In this document: in pieces, positions 9,187-20,516 of the stretch | Numbering within the stretch: the stretch's first letter is position 1 | Layout of the letters: each line of letters starts with the position of its first letter | Source of the DNA: an uncultured Microbulbifer sp. | GTDB lineage: Bacteria > Pseudomonadota > Gammaproteobacteria > Pseudomonadales > Cellvibrionaceae | Length of the DNA stretch: 64,000 nt | NCBI RefSeq assembly: GCF_947498635.1 | Contig: NZ_CANMKV010000003.1 | Coordinates: forward strand, 115,785 to 179,784 | Direction of reading: 5' to 3' | Made by a program: the position numbers and the translations under genes | Notes under the pieces: generated by a model | Database searches by the model: none | What the model was told of the DNA's origin: nothing | The model's input: the letters and a program-made list of their open reading frames with translations, nothing else

Positions 9187-10497
9187 ATGAGTAGGATGTG
9201 GTGCTCGCTGGTGGCCTGGGGGTTCGGGCTGGCAATCATACTGCCCCTGAAGGCGGCGGAAGTGGAGGGGGTGCGCCTGTGGCGTGCACCAGACCACACG
9301 CGCTTGGTTTTTGACTTGAGTGGTCCGGCGGAGCACAAACTGTTTACCCTGAGCAGCCCGCACCGGGTTGTGGTGGATATTGCCGATACCAAGTTGCAAG
9401 CACAGCTGAGCGAACTGGACCTTAAGGATACGCCTATTGCCCAGGTGCGCCACGCCCGCCACAACAAGAAAGACCTGCGAGTGGTGCTCGACCTCAAACA
9501 GCAAATCAATCCGCGCAGTTTCGCCTTGCGCCGCCACGAGCTGCTGCCGGACCGCCTTGTGCTCGACCTCTATGACAAGACTGAGAGCAAGGAGAAAACC
9601 CTACAGGAGGTGAGCACCGAGCGGGATATCGTGATCGCTGTAAATGCTGGTCACGGCGGGGAAGACCCGGGGGCCCTGGGCCCCGGGGGACTGCGGGAGA
9701 AGGATGTCGTACTGGCGATTGCGCGCAAACTGCAAAGGGCGCTTGAGCGCGAGCGGGGCTTCAGCGCGAAGCTCGTGAGAACTGGCGATTACTTCATTCC
9801 CCTACGGCAGAGGGTAAAGAAAGGGCGCAAAATGCGTGCGGATCTGTATGTTTCGGTTCACGCCGATGCCTTTACGCGCAAGGAAGCTCGCGGGGCCGGT
9901 GTCTATGCGGTTTCCTCCCGCGGCGCCACCAGTGAAACTGCGCGCTTTTTGGCTCAGCGGGAAAACGAGTCTGACCTGATCGGCGGTGTCGGAGATCTGA
10001 GCTTGGATGACAAGGACGACACCCTCGCCGGGGTACTTCTGGATCTATCGATGACCGCCACGATGAATGCCAGCCTGGATATTGGTGCCAGTGTATTAAG
10101 CTCGCTGGGGAGTTTTACCCACCTGCATAAAAAGAAAGTGGAGCAGGCTAACTTCTCGGAGCTGCGCAACCCGGATGTGCCCTCAATTCTGGTGGAGACT
10201 GGCTTTATCACCAACCCCTACGAATCCCGACGGTTGAGCGACCCCAAATTTCAGCAACGTATGGCAGAAAAACTCAGCGAAGGTATAGTGGCCTACTTCA
10301 GCAGCCGCCCCCCTGCGGGTACCTGGCTGGCGGCCAATCAGCACACCAAGTCGCGGCGCCATGTGATCGCCCGTGGTGAGACCCTGTCCGGGATCGCCGC
10401 GCGGTATAATATCTCCGTGGCAGCCTTGATGAGCGCCAACGGGATTAAAAACTCTGTCATTCGAGTGGGTCAGACCCTAAGCATCCCCTCGGGATAA
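9187..10497 (+). CDS. amiB: N-acetylmuramoyl-L-alanine amidase with AMIN and LysM domains
   Basis: A periplasmic zinc amidase that splits septal peptidoglycan during daughter-cell separation. The order is signal peptide (about 1-24), AMIN domain (about 25-125, septal targeting), Amidase_3 (about 150-375) and one LysM (about 388-435, HVIARGETLSGIAARYNIS). Zinc/catalytic residues are visible in VNAGHGGEDPGA, LREKDVVLAIA, SVHADAF and LVETGFITN. The regulatory segment before VPSILVETG is present. ATG 9187 (or GTG 9184) follows AAAGGG. The position between tsaE and mutL matches amiB in other gammaproteobacteria; the LysM tail resembles Vibrio and Pseudomonas rather than E. coli AmiB. Confidence 0.94.
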   Translation: MSRMWCSLVAWGFGLAIILPLKAAEVEGVRLWRAPDHTRLVFDLSGPAEHKLFTLSSPHRVVVDIADTKLQAQLSELDLKDTPIAQVRHARHNKKDLRVVLDLKQQINPRSFALRRHELLPDRLVLDLYDKTESKEKTLQEVSTERDIVIAVNAGHGGEDPGALGPGGLREKDVVLAIARKLQRALERERGFSAKLVRTGDYFIPLRQRVKKGRKMRADLYVSVHADAFTRKEARGAGVYAVSSRGATSETARFLAQRENESDLIGGVGDLSLDDKDDTLAGVLLDLSMTATMNASLDIGASVLSSLGSFTHLHKKKVEQANFSELRNPDVPSILVETGFITNPYESRRLSDPKFQQRMAEKLSEGIVAYFSSRPPAGTWLAANQHTKSRRHVIARGETLSGIAARYNISVAALMSANGIKNSVIRVGQTLSIPSG

Positions 10498-10553
10498 CCC
10501 TCAAGTTTTACTGCCTTCCAGGCCGGTCATATCAGCGTTAACAGGCCAGAATC

Positions 10554-12425
10554 ATGCACGAACGTATCCAGCAATTATCGCCCCGTCTCGCCAACCAGAT
10601 TGCCGCCGGTGAGGTGGTCGAACGGCCTGCCTCGGTTGTCAAGGAGTTGCTGGAAAACAGTCTCGATGCTGGTGCTACGCGCCTGGAAGTGGATATCGAC
10701 AACGGCGGTATCAAGCGCATGAAGGTGCACGATAACGGCAAGGGAATCGAGCGCGAAGATCTACCAATGGCCCTGGCACGCCATGCCACCTCCAAAATAC
10801 ACGCGCTGGAAGATCTGGAGGCGGTGGCCACTCTAGGATTTCGCGGCGAGGCGTTGGCCAGTATTTCCTCGGTGGCGCGCCTGTCTCTTACAAGTAGCCG
10901 CGATGAGAGTGGCAAGGGCTGGCAGGTGAGTGCCGAGGGCCGCGATATGCAGGCGCAGTTGGCCCCGGCCGCCCATCCCCGCGGCACCACCGTGGATGTG
11001 CGCGACCTCTTCTTTAACACGCCCGCAAGGCGCAAATTCCTGCGCACCGAAAAGACCGAATTTAACCGTATCGACGACACCATTAAACGTCTGGCACTGT
11101 CTAGATTCGATGTCTCCATCAGCCTGCGCCACAATGGCAAGGGGGTGCACAACCTGCGTGCGGGCAGCGGTCGTGTAGAGATGGAGCGCCGCGTGGCCCA
11201 GGTATGCGGTCCGGCGTTTATGCAAAATGCCCTGCATATTGATGTGGAGCGCAGCGGATTGCGTCTGTGGGGCTGGGTGGCTGAGCCGGCATTCTCGCGC
11301 TCCCAGGCCGACTTACAGTTTTTCTATGTCAATGGCCGTGCCATTCGCGACAAGGTCGTGAGCCACGCGGTGCGTCGCGCCTATGCCGATGTGTTGTATC
11401 ACGGCCGCCATCCGGCGTTTGTTCTTTACCTGGAGCTGGACCCGGCGTCTGTGGATGTGAATGTGCACCCCACCAAGCACGAGGTGCGCTTCCGCGATGG
11501 CCGTCTGGTGCACGACTTCTTGTTTGGCAGTTTGCACCGTGCTCTGGCGGACGTGCGCCCAGGGCAGCGGGAAGAGGGCACCTCGGAGGTAGATACAGGA
11601 GAGGCTGAGACGGGAGAGCGGGCAAGTGGTATTCAGACGGGTGAGTTTGCCGGCCAACACAAAATGCCGCTCAGCAACCGCCCCTCCCCGGCGAACCTTC
11701 AGCAGCAGATGAATACTTACGGCGCTCTTCACCAGCCCTACCGTGAACCGGCGGGGATTGCCGAGCCCACCGGATCGCTGGTTGAGGCCTATGTTGCGGC
11801 TCCAGTTGCCCCTTCAATGCCCGCAGCCAGCGGGGAAGACATACCGCCGCTGGGTTTCGCTATGGCCCAACTACACGGTATTTATATCCTCGCGCAAAAT
11901 GCGCTGGGCATGATTGTAGTGGACATGCACGCGGCCCATGAGCGCATTGTTTATGAACAGATGAAGGTGGCTCATGCCGCCGGTGGTATTCAGGCTCAGC
12001 CCCTTTTAGTGCCGGTAAGCCTGGCCGTGAGTCAGCGCGAAGCGGACTGTTTTGAAGAGCGCAGCGAGGTGTTTACTGCGCTCGGCTTTGTGCTGCAGCG
12101 CGCGGGGCCGGAAACCCTACTGGTGCGCCAGGTGCCCACTATGTTGCACGGCGCTCAGGTGGAGCAGCTGGTGCGCGATGTGCTGTCGGACCTGCTCGGA
12201 CAGGGTGATAGTGAGCGTATCGGTGAGCGTATCAACGAAGTGCTCGGCACCATGGCCTGTCACGGTTCAGTCCGAGCCAACCGCCGCCTGACGGTGCCGG
12301 AAATGAATGCGCTGCTGCGGGATATGGAGCGCACCGAACGCAGCGGCCAGTGCAATCATGGCCGCCCGACCTGGACCCAGGTTAAACTGGCGGATATGGA
12401 TAAGTGGTTTATGCGCGGCCAGTAA
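10554..12425 (+). CDS. mutL: DNA mismatch repair protein MutL
   Basis: MutL links MutS mismatch recognition to strand removal. The N-terminal GHKL ATPase motifs are intact: [25 protein letters not shown] type sequence, the ATP lid [10 protein letters not shown] and [10 protein letters not shown] poorly conserved linker (about 340-440) separates the C-terminal dimerisation domain. That domain contains [12 protein letters not shown] at residues 457-468, which fits the metal-binding endonuclease motif DxHA-x2-E-x4-E. This MutL is therefore likely a nicking enzyme, as in bacteria lacking MutH. It has 623 residues, and miaA follows with only a short gap. Confidence 0.97.
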   Translation: MHERIQQLSPRLANQIAAGEVVERPASVVKELLENSLDAGATRLEVDIDNGGIKRMKVHDNGKGIEREDLPMALARHATSKIHALEDLEAVATLGFRGEALASISSVARLSLTSSRDESGKGWQVSAEGRDMQAQLAPAAHPRGTTVDVRDLFFNTPARRKFLRTEKTEFNRIDDTIKRLALSRFDVSISLRHNGKGVHNLRAGSGRVEMERRVAQVCGPAFMQNALHIDVERSGLRLWGWVAEPAFSRSQADLQFFYVNGRAIRDKVVSHAVRRAYADVLYHGRHPAFVLYLELDPASVDVNVHPTKHEVRFRDGRLVHDFLFGSLHRALADVRPGQREEGTSEVDTGEAETGERASGIQTGEFAGQHKMPLSNRPSPANLQQQMNTYGALHQPYREPAGIAEPTGSLVEAYVAAPVAPSMPAASGEDIPPLGFAMAQLHGIYILAQNALGMIVVDMHAAHERIVYEQMKVAHAAGGIQAQPLLVPVSLAVSQREADCFEERSEVFTALGFVLQRAGPETLLVRQVPTMLHGAQVEQLVRDVLSDLLGQGDSERIGERINEVLGTMACHGSVRANRRLTVPEMNALLRDMERTERSGQCNHGRPTWTQVKLADMDKWFMRGQ

Positions 12426-12450
12426 CCGCGCCGTGGAAGTAGGTGGTGAT

Positions 12451-13419
12451 TTGAGCGAGAGCACGCCGGGCGGCAAACCCCGCGCAATTTTTCTGATGGG
12501 CCCCACGGCATCGGGTAAAACAGATTTGGCCATGGCGCTGGCGGATCGTCTGCCGGTGGAGTTGATCAGCGTAGATTCGGCTCTGGTCTACCGCGGCCTC
12601 GATCTGGGATCGGCCAAACCGAGTGCGCAGGAGTTGGCCCGTTATCCTCACCGGCTGATCGATATTTGCGACCCCAGTGAGTTTTATTCCGCCGGTCGTT
12701 TTCGCAAAGAGGCCCTGGCGGCTATGGACGAAATCAGCGCAAACGGTAAGATCCCTTTACTGGTTGGCGGAACTATGTTGTATTTCCGCTCTCTCCTGGA
12801 GGGAATGGCAAAATTGCCAGCGGCCGATGCACAGCTACGCGCCGATATCGAGGCGCGTGCCGAGCGCGAGGGCTGGCCCGCCCTGCACGCGGAGCTGTCA
12901 CAGGTGGATCCGGAGTTGGCGGCGGAGCTGCATCCCAATCACTCGGTGCGTATCGAGCGGGGGCTGGAGGTCTACCGGCTGACTGGTGTGCCTCTGTCGC
13001 AGTTGCGGCGCGAGCAGGCTGGGGGCGGGGTACAGGAACGCTATCAGCTAAATCAGTTTGCGATAATGCCCCAGGATAGATCACTGCTGCACCAGCGTAT
13101 TGAGCTGCGTTTCCAGCGTATGCTCGAGGCCGGGTTTGTACAGGAGGTACGCGGTTTGTACGAACGTGGAGACCTGCATGAAGACCTGCCGGCGATCCGC
13201 GCGGTGGGCTATCGTCAAGTCTGGCAGTACCTGGATGGGCGCTGTCACTATGATGAGATGGTTGCCGCGGGCATTGCCGCGACACGACAGCTGGCCAAGC
13301 GGCAGCTGACGTGGTTGCGGCGCTGGCCGGAGCTGGAAATTTTGCACACTCAGGACAGTGCGGGCGGGGTGCGGGAGAATGACGAAATATTGGCGGAAGC
13401 CTTGAAATTTCTCGCTTGA
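12451..13419 (+). CDS. miaA: tRNA dimethylallyltransferase
   Basis: MiaA adds dimethylallyl to A37 of tRNAs reading codons that start with U. The P-loop is [10 protein letters not shown], the substrate-binding segment is [19 protein letters not shown], and [11 protein letters not shown] and [13 protein letters not shown] are present. The start is assigned to TTG 12451 because it is directly preceded by TAGGTGGTGAT, nearly identical to the anti-SD complement. It gives 322 residues, the family norm. GTG 12433 is the alternative, and a longer frame inside mutL is unlikely. hfq follows 190 bases downstream. Confidence 0.94.
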   Translation: MSESTPGGKPRAIFLMGPTASGKTDLAMALADRLPVELISVDSALVYRGLDLGSAKPSAQELARYPHRLIDICDPSEFYSAGRFRKEALAAMDEISANGKIPLLVGGTMLYFRSLLEGMAKLPAADAQLRADIEARAEREGWPALHAELSQVDPELAAELHPNHSVRIERGLEVYRLTGVPLSQLRREQAGGGVQERYQLNQFAIMPQDRSLLHQRIELRFQRMLEAGFVQEVRGLYERGDLHEDLPAIRAVGYRQVWQYLDGRCHYDEMVAAGIAATRQLAKRQLTWLRRWPELEILHTQDSAGGVRENDEILAEALKFLA

Positions 13420-13609
13420 GCATCCATAACGTGGTTGGGCTAAAAAACGACAAGCTCAGTCAGTCAGTTTACATAGGGTCGGCCTTTCCCGGCTCGCTAC
13501 TACACTACTTATACGCGTATTCGACCTCAGTCGTTCTTTGATCCGCGCACTTCGCGGATACGATTGCGGCCTGCATACCGCATTCAGCTTTTTGACAAGG
13601 AGAAAAAAG

Positions 13610-13894
13610 ATGTCAAAAGGGCATAGCTTACAAGACCCTTACCTCAATGTACTGCGCAAAGAGCGTATCCCTGTTTCTATTTATTTGGTAAACGGCATCA
13701 AGCTCCAAGGGCAAATTGAATCTTTCGACCAATTTGTGGTGTTACTCAAAAATACCGTCAGTCAAATGGTTTATAAGCACGCTATTTCCACTGTTGTTCC
13801 TTCTCGCGCTGTGCGTGTTCCGCTGCTGAATCCGGCCGCGCAACCGGGTGGCGAAGGCAATGGCGAAGGTGGTGAGCGCGAATCTTTCAGCTGA
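13610..13894 (+). CDS. hfq: RNA chaperone Hfq
   Basis: Hfq is a hexameric Sm-like protein that pairs small RNAs with mRNAs. The Sm core is canonical: [35 protein letters not shown], the [12 protein letters not shown] end, and conserved Q8, K56-type and H57-type residues. The 94-residue protein ends in a glycine-rich acidic tail. ATG 13610 is preceded by AAGGAG seven bases away; the upstream in-frame extension is not family-like. A 190-base gap after miaA leaves room for its own promoter. Confidence 0.98.
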   Translation: MSKGHSLQDPYLNVLRKERIPVSIYLVNGIKLQGQIESFDQFVVLLKNTVSQMVYKHAISTVVPSRAVRVPLLNPAAQPGGEGNGEGGERESFS

Positions 13895-13938
13895 TTGAGT
13901 CGCGCTACCGAGACTCGCGCCCCAATTCCGGGGCGCTA

Positions 13939-13973
13939 GCAGCCGAGTGAACCCGATCCGGGTTTTCGGCTGC
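13939..13973 (+). other. Long two-part hairpin between hfq and hflX
   Basis: Outer stem GCAGCCGA / TCGGCTGC (8 bp, perfect) and inner stem AACCCG / CGGGTT (6 bp), separated by a small asymmetric bulge (GTG opposite T). A second short hairpin (CGCCCC-AATTCC-GGGGCG) lies just before it. No U-run follows. The structure sits in the 133-base leader of hflX and could be an attenuator, an RNase processing site or an Hfq-related control element. Confidence 0.5.
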
Positions 13974-14027
13974 CACTTCAATCTGGGAGCCGGGTGGGCG
14001 CCCGTTTCCTCATATAGAGATTTCCCA

Positions 14028-15359
14028 TTGTTTTTCGATCGACCGGAATCCGGTGAACTGGCGGTGCTGGTACACCTAGAACTCTCCGCTATTGACAGCC
14101 CCGACGACCCTCGCGAATTCGAGGAACTGGCCCTCTCTGCTGGAGCAGACCCGGTCAGTTTTATCTTTGGACAGCGCGCTAGTCCGGACCCGAAAACTTT
14201 TGTTGGGCGGGGTAAACTGGAAGAGATTCGCCAGGTAGTCACGGAGCAGGGCGCGGAGCTTGTGATATTCGATCACATCCTTTCCCCCAGCCAGGAGCGC
14301 AATATAGAGCGCGAATTGGAGTGCCGGGTGCTCGATCGCACCGGCCTGATCCTGGATATTTTTGCCCAGCGCGCGCGCACCCATGAGGGCAAGTTGCAGG
14401 TGGAACTGGCGCAGTTGCGCCATATGGCCACCAGACTCGTGCGTGGCTGGACCCACTTGGAGCGCCAGAAAGGTGGTATCGGTCTGCGCGGACCGGGTGA
14501 AACCCAGCTGGAAACCGACCGCCGCCTTTTGCGCGCGCGTATCGATTCTATCGAGAAGCGCCTGGAAAAAGTCCGTCGTCAGCGGGAGCAGGGCCGGCGC
14601 GCACGTTCCCGCGCGCAAGTGGCCACGGTTTCCCTGGTGGGCTACACCAATGCGGGCAAGTCGACTCTGTTTAATCGGCTCACCGATGCCGATGTTTATG
14701 TGCGCGATCAATTATTCGCAACACTGGATCCGACCATGCGCAGGGTTGAATTACCCAATGTCGGCGCCATGATTCTTGCAGACACGGTGGGTTTTGTTTC
14801 ACACCTACCGCATAAATTGGTGGAGGCCTTTCGCGCAACTCTTGAAGAGGCGGCCCAGGCTACCCTGCTATTGCACGTCGTGGATGCCGCCGCGGAGAAC
14901 CGTCTGCACCTGATGGAAGAAGTGCAGACTGTACTCGAGGAGATCGGTGCGTCGGACCTGCCGCAACTGCTGGTGTACAACAAAATTGATCTGCTCGCCG
15001 ATTGCGAGCCCCGTATCGATCGCGATGAGGAGGGTGTACCGCGTGCGGTATGGCTATCCGCTGTGACCGGTGTGGGCTGTGATCTGTTGGTGGAGGCGAT
15101 CGCCGAGCGCCTGGGCGAGCAGATGGTATCTGGACGATTGGTGGTGAAGCCGCAACAGTCGCGCCTGCGCGCCCAGCTCTACCAGATTAATGCTGTGCAG
15201 AGCGAGCACTACCAGGATAATGGAGACTGTGCATTGCAGTTGCTGTTACCGCGCGGTGATTTCCAGCGTTTGCTCGCCCCATTTTTAAGCGATGATGAGG
15301 CGCCTGAATGGCAGCCGGAAGAGGAAACCAGCGGAGATATCGAGTGGTGGGAATCCTAG
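14028..15359 (+). CDS. hflX: Ribosome-rescue GTPase HflX
   Basis: HflX is a GTPase that splits stalled ribosomes under stress. The N-terminal HflX domain (about 1-190) has GRGKLEEI, FDHILSPSQERNIE and the GIGLRGPGETQLETDRRLL block. The GTPase follows with GYTNAGKSTLFN (G1), LFATLDPT, DTVGFV (G3) and YNKIDL (G4). TTG 14028 is selected since it yields an MFFDRPESGELAVLVHLEL-type N-terminus that matches the family. An ATG at 13947 would begin inside the leader hairpin. There are 443 residues. Gene order hfq-hflX-hflK-hflC is classical. Confidence 0.93.
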   Translation: MFFDRPESGELAVLVHLELSAIDSPDDPREFEELALSAGADPVSFIFGQRASPDPKTFVGRGKLEEIRQVVTEQGAELVIFDHILSPSQERNIERELECRVLDRTGLILDIFAQRARTHEGKLQVELAQLRHMATRLVRGWTHLERQKGGIGLRGPGETQLETDRRLLRARIDSIEKRLEKVRRQREQGRRARSRAQVATVSLVGYTNAGKSTLFNRLTDADVYVRDQLFATLDPTMRRVELPNVGAMILADTVGFVSHLPHKLVEAFRATLEEAAQATLLLHVVDAAAENRLHLMEEVQTVLEEIGASDLPQLLVYNKIDLLADCEPRIDRDEEGVPRAVWLSAVTGVGCDLLVEAIAERLGEQMVSGRLVVKPQQSRLRAQLYQINAVQSEHYQDNGDCALQLLLPRGDFQRLLAPFLSDDEAPEWQPEEETSGDIEWWES

Positions 15360-15387
15360 TCTAATCCGCTTGTGGACACGATTTCAT

Positions 15388-15404
15388 ACAGCCCGAGGGG
15401 CTGT
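15388..15404 (+). other. Short hairpin after hflX
   Basis: Perfect 7-bp stem ACAGCCC / GGGCTGT with a GAG loop, about 30 bases past the hflX stop, without a U-run. A second stem (CCGGCGG / CCGCCGG, 15451-15477) encloses a TAGAAT hexamer ahead of hflK. The gap could hold partial termination plus a promoter for hflKC. Confidence 0.3.
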
Positions 15405-15514
15405 GATTGCGACAAACTTGCCTCCAGCAGAAGTCTGGCGGCAATATTTACCGGCGGGGAGTGCTAGAATCCGCCGGAGTTAAAGCTTAAATGATCAGAG
15501 TTGGAGTAATGTAA

Positions 15515-16657
15515 ATGGCCTGGAATGAACCGGGTGGTAATAACGGCAAAGACCCTTGGGGCGGTGGCGGTGGCAACCGCAATAACGATGGTCCGCCGGA
15601 CCTCGACGAGCTGTTCCGCAAAATTCAGCAGAAACTTGGTGGGTTGTTTGGCGGTAGCCCCAGCACGGGGACCGGCAACTTTCCCTGGATGCTGGTGATT
15701 GTTGTTGCGGTATTAATATATGCGGGGCTGGGAATTTACCAGGTCAACGCGAACGAACAGGCGGTGGTGCTGCGCCTGGGCAAATACCACTCTACGGAGT
15801 CCGCCGGTCTACACTGGAACCCACCGCTGATCGACAGTGTCACCAAGGTCAACATGACCGAGGTGCGTACCGAGCGCACCACCGGGCAGATGCTGACCGA
15901 AGACGCGAACATTGTTGAAGTGGTATTGACCGTGCAGTGGCAGGTGGGTGATGCAGAATCCTATGTGCTGCGTGTTCGCGATCCAGTGAAGAGTCTGCAG
16001 GAAGCTACCGATAGTGCCCTGCGCCACGTAGTCGGTTCCCTGACCCTCAACGGTGTTATTTCCCAGAATCGTACCCAGGTATCCACCGATACCCAGAAAC
16101 GCCTGCAGGAGTATCTGGACCTTTATCAGACCGGTATCCTCGTCGACGTGGTCAACTTGACCGACGCCAAGGCGCCCCGTGAAGTTCAGGATGCCTTTGA
16201 TGATGTGACCAAGGCCCGCGAGGACGAGGTCCGCCTGCAAAATGAAGCCCAGGCCTACGCCAACCAGGTAATTCCGGTGGCTCGCGGTCAGGCTCAGCGC
16301 ATTATCGAAGAGGCTGAAGGCTACAAGGCCCAGGTTGTCGAGAGTGCTCGCGGTGAGGCGGTGCGTTTCGAAAAGCTGCTGGCCGAATATGAGCGTGCGC
16401 CCGAAGTGACCCGAGAGCGTCTCTATCTGGATGCGATGCAGCAAGTCATGACCAGCACTTCCAAAGTCATGGTGGATGTCGAGGGTGGCAATAACATGAT
16501 GTACCTGCCGCTCGACAAGTTGACGCAAGAGGGCACCACCCAATCAGGCCAGCGTAAAGACACCTCCCCGGTCGTGATTGAGGAGGTCTACCAGCGGATC
16601 GTCGAGCGCCTGCGCCAGGATGCTGCCAGCAACCGCCGCAGCCAGACTGTTCGCTAG
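15515..16657 (+). CDS. hflK: FtsH modulator, SPFH protein HflK
   Basis: HflK and HflC form a large membrane-anchored cage around the FtsH protease. The protein (380 residues) has a glycine/asparagine-rich cytoplasmic N-terminus, one transmembrane segment near 55-77 (WMLVIVVAVLIYAGLGIYQV), then an SPFH/Band-7 domain starting QAVVLRLGKYHST and a helical segment rich in charged residues. ATG 15515 follows GGAG at eight bases. It is followed after 11 bases by hflC. Confidence 0.97.
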   Translation: MAWNEPGGNNGKDPWGGGGGNRNNDGPPDLDELFRKIQQKLGGLFGGSPSTGTGNFPWMLVIVVAVLIYAGLGIYQVNANEQAVVLRLGKYHSTESAGLHWNPPLIDSVTKVNMTEVRTERTTGQMLTEDANIVEVVLTVQWQVGDAESYVLRVRDPVKSLQEATDSALRHVVGSLTLNGVISQNRTQVSTDTQKRLQEYLDLYQTGILVDVVNLTDAKAPREVQDAFDDVTKAREDEVRLQNEAQAYANQVIPVARGQAQRIIEEAEGYKAQVVESARGEAVRFEKLLAEYERAPEVTRERLYLDAMQQVMTSTSKVMVDVEGGNNMMYLPLDKLTQEGTTQSGQRKDTSPVVIEEVYQRIVERLRQDAASNRRSQTVR

Positions 16658-16668
16658 GAGGTGATAGA

Positions 16669-17541
16669 ATGAACAACAAAACTCTGGGAATTATTGTCGT
16701 ACTACTGCTAGGTATCCTGCTGGTTACCTCCAGTGCCTTTGTCGTCAAGGAGACGGAAAAAGGCGTACTGCTGCGCTTTGGTGAGCTGGTGCGCACCTAT
16801 ACCGAGCCCGGACTCCACTTCAAGATCCCCTTCGCCGAGAGGCTGCGCAAGTTTGATGCGCGTATCCAGACAGTGGATTCTAGTCCGGTGCGTATGCTCA
16901 ACAGCGAAAACAAGTTCATGATGGTGGATTCGTACGCTAAGTACCGTATCTCCGACGTGAGCAAGTTTTATATTGCTACCCGTGGCGATGAGCGCAATGC
17001 GGTACGTCTGTTGTCCGAACAGATTAACGATCGCCTGCGTAACCAGTTTGGTGTGCGCGATCTACACGAAGTGGTCAGTGGTGAGCGCGATGAGCTGATG
17101 GCAGAAATCACCAAGAACCTGAACCAGATTGCGCAGAAGAATCTGGGTGTGGAAGTGATCGACGTGCGCGTGAAGCGTATCGACCTGCCGCCGGAAGTTT
17201 CTGAATCGGTGTTCCAGCGTATGCGCGCCGGTCGTGAGCTGGAAGCGCGAGATCACCGCGCCAAAGGTCAGGAGGCCAGTGAGCGTATCAAGGCCAACGC
17301 CGATCGTCAGAGAGTAGTGATTGAGTCTGAAGCCTACCGCCAGTCTGAAGAATTGCGCGGTGCTGGTGATGCAACGGCCGCGGCTATTTATGCCTCAGCC
17401 TACAATAAGAACCCCGAGTTCTATCGTTTTACCCGCAGCTTGCAGGCCTATAAAGAGTCTTTCCAGAGCAAATCCGATATGTTGCTGGTGGACCCGGATA
17501 GTGAATTTTTCCGCTATCTGAAGGATCCCAAAGGGCAATAA
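16669..17541 (+). CDS. hflC: FtsH modulator, SPFH protein HflC
   Basis: Partner of HflK (290 residues). An N-terminal membrane anchor (LGIIVVLLLGILLVTSSAFVV) precedes an SPFH domain beginning GVLLRFGELVRTY, with the RRIDLPPEVSESVF-type segment (here KRIDLPPEVSESVFQRM) and the C-terminal FYRFTRSLQAY motif. A near-perfect ribosome-binding site, AGGAGGTGA, lies seven bases before ATG. The gene ends ahead of a strong intrinsic terminator. The small DUF2065 gene that often follows hflC in Pseudomonas is not seen here. Confidence 0.97.
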   Translation: MNNKTLGIIVVLLLGILLVTSSAFVVKETEKGVLLRFGELVRTYTEPGLHFKIPFAERLRKFDARIQTVDSSPVRMLNSENKFMMVDSYAKYRISDVSKFYIATRGDERNAVRLLSEQINDRLRNQFGVRDLHEVVSGERDELMAEITKNLNQIAQKNLGVEVIDVRVKRIDLPPEVSESVFQRMRAGRELEARDHRAKGQEASERIKANADRQRVVIESEAYRQSEELRGAGDATAAAIYASAYNKNPEFYRFTRSLQAYKESFQSKSDMLLVDPDSEFFRYLKDPKGQ

Positions 17542-17604
17542 ACCAGCCAGCAGGGCAAATGGCAGCGGATTATCGGTAGTCTCCCGCTGTTTGCCCGAGG
17601 TCGA

Positions 17605-17623
17605 GGCTGTCCTTGCGACAGCC
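17605..17623 (+). other. Hairpin upstream of the hflC terminator
   Basis: A perfect 7-bp stem GGCTGTC / GACAGCC with a CTTGC loop lies 38 bases before the terminator hairpin. Tandem hairpins here could protect the hflC 3' end or form part of a short 3'-derived RNA. No further evidence is visible. Confidence 0.35.
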
Positions 17624-17660
17624 CTACCTTCCTGCCGGCAGTTGGTGCTAAAATCACGCA

Positions 17661-17684
17661 AACCGGGCCTCGCCCGGTTTTTTT
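17661..17684 (+). terminator. Intrinsic terminator after hflC
   Basis: Perfect 8-bp stem AACCGGGC / GCCCGGTT, 3-base loop, followed by a run of T (seven Ts counting the last stem bases). This is a textbook Rho-independent terminator that separates the hfq-hflC transcript from hisZ. Confidence 0.9.
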
Positions 17685-17729
17685 GTGGAAGCTGATGCAC
17701 CCCGTTAACTCTGAAAAGTTCGTTTCACC

Positions 17730-18923
17730 ATGACTCAAGCCGATCGTTGGATGCTGCCGGATGGCATCGCGGAGATTTTGCCCGCGGGTGCCATCCAGGT
17801 CGAAACTTTGCGCCGCCGACTGCTGGACCTCTACCATTGCTGGGGGTACGAGTTAGTGATACCGCCTATGTTGGAATTCACCGAGTCCCTACTGGTTGGT
17901 ATGGGGCATGATCTCGATTTGAGTACTTTTAAAGTCACCGATCAGATTTCTGGGCGCACTTTGGGCATTCGCGCCGATATTACTCCGCAAACTGCGCGTA
18001 TTGATGCGCATAGTTTCCCGCGCGCAGGAGCCAATCGCCTGTGCTATGCAGGCCAAGTTCTCCACACCCGACCGCGGACCGCCATGGGCTCACGCGCGCC
18101 GATACAGATAGGCGCGGAACTGTTTGGTGTGGACAGCCTCAGTGGGGATATCGAAGTTATGTCCCTGATGCTGGAGAGCCTCCAGGCTGCCGGGATAGAG
18201 AACATTTATCTGGATCTCGGCCACGTGGCTATCTACCGCAGCCTCGCAGAGACGGCCGGCCTGAGCGAAACCGAGCGGGAAGCGCTCTCCGCCCTGTTGC
18301 AGAGCAAGGCAAGTGCCGATGTGCACAGTTGGGTGGAGCAAAATATTAATGACCCCCAGGTGGCATCCTGGTTGCTGGCTTTGCCCGGCCTCGCCGGTGG
18401 ACTCGACTGCCTGGAACGAGCGCGAGTGTTGCTGTCAGAAGCACCGCAACCGCTACTGAGTGCGCTGTCGGATTTGCAGCGGGTAGCCGAGGCCCTGGGG
18501 CAGCGCTATCCGGCCGTGAAGTTCTTTTTTGATTTGAGTGAAGTGCGTGGTTACGACTACGAAACCGGACTGGTTTTTGCCGCTTACACTCCAGGCCACG
18601 GCCAAGCGCTTGCCAATGGTGGCCGCTACAACGGTATTGGTGCGGTATTTGGTCGGGACCGCCCAGCAACGGGCTTTAGTAGTGATCTGGTGGCACTCAA
18701 TACCCTCGGGAGCGGTATGGCAGCCACTGCTGGAGCCATACTCGCTCCAGAGGTGAGTGGCCCGCAAGGGGCCGAGCTTTGGCGCAAAGTTGACGAGCTG
18801 CGCAAGCGGGGAGAGGTGGTGATCGCCACGCTTTCCGATAGCGCGGAAAGCGATCTCCACTCGCGCTGTGATCGCGAGCTGGTGTTGGAAGGCGATTCCT
18901 GGGTGGTCAAGCCCCGGGACTGA
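17730..18923 (+). CDS. hisZ: ATP phosphoribosyltransferase regulatory subunit HisZ
   Basis: HisZ is a catalytically inactive histidyl-tRNA-synthetase-like protein that partners short-form HisG in the first step of histidine synthesis. The 397-residue sequence has the class II synthetase motif 2 region (GIRADITPQTARI, RLCYAGQVLHT) and the HisZ-type FDLSEVRGYDYETGLVFAAY block with GGRYNGIG. The anticodon-binding domain of true HisRS is absent. The location just upstream of purA is the usual one in pseudomonads. It starts shortly after the hflC terminator, so it needs its own promoter. Confidence 0.95.
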   Translation: MTQADRWMLPDGIAEILPAGAIQVETLRRRLLDLYHCWGYELVIPPMLEFTESLLVGMGHDLDLSTFKVTDQISGRTLGIRADITPQTARIDAHSFPRAGANRLCYAGQVLHTRPRTAMGSRAPIQIGAELFGVDSLSGDIEVMSLMLESLQAAGIENIYLDLGHVAIYRSLAETAGLSETEREALSALLQSKASADVHSWVEQNINDPQVASWLLALPGLAGGLDCLERARVLLSEAPQPLLSALSDLQRVAEALGQRYPAVKFFFDLSEVRGYDYETGLVFAAYTPGHGQALANGGRYNGIGAVFGRDRPATGFSSDLVALNTLGSGMAATAGAILAPEVSGPQGAELWRKVDELRKRGEVVIATLSDSAESDLHSRCDRELVLEGDSWVVKPRD

Positions 18924-19038
18924 ACAGAGGCGGGTGCAGCGGATGTGCCGATTATGCGCCTATATTGATGCGGTGAACTCCGCAAGATCCTTTGATGTAG
19001 GGGCCTCCGGGCTTCTCGCAGAACGAAACCTGAGTTAG

Positions 19039-20373
<1,335 letters not shown>

Positions 20374-20411
20374 GTGGTAATGGAGCGGTTGTGAATAGCC
20401 GGTCTGATCCT

Positions 20412-20435
20412 GGCCTTGCTATTTTTAGTGAGGCC
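20412..20435 (+). terminator. Possible terminator after purA
   Basis: A 10-base stem GGCCTTGCTA / TAGTGAGGCC (two G-U wobbles) closing a TTTT loop, 38 bases past the purA stop. There is no trailing U-run, so this is tentative. Confidence 0.35.
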
Positions 20436-20516
20436 TCTGATCATTAGACTTGATACAAATTATCGGTCGAGTGGCTTTTGAGGCCGTTCAGAACCAGAAT
20501 TTAATCGGGCCAATTT

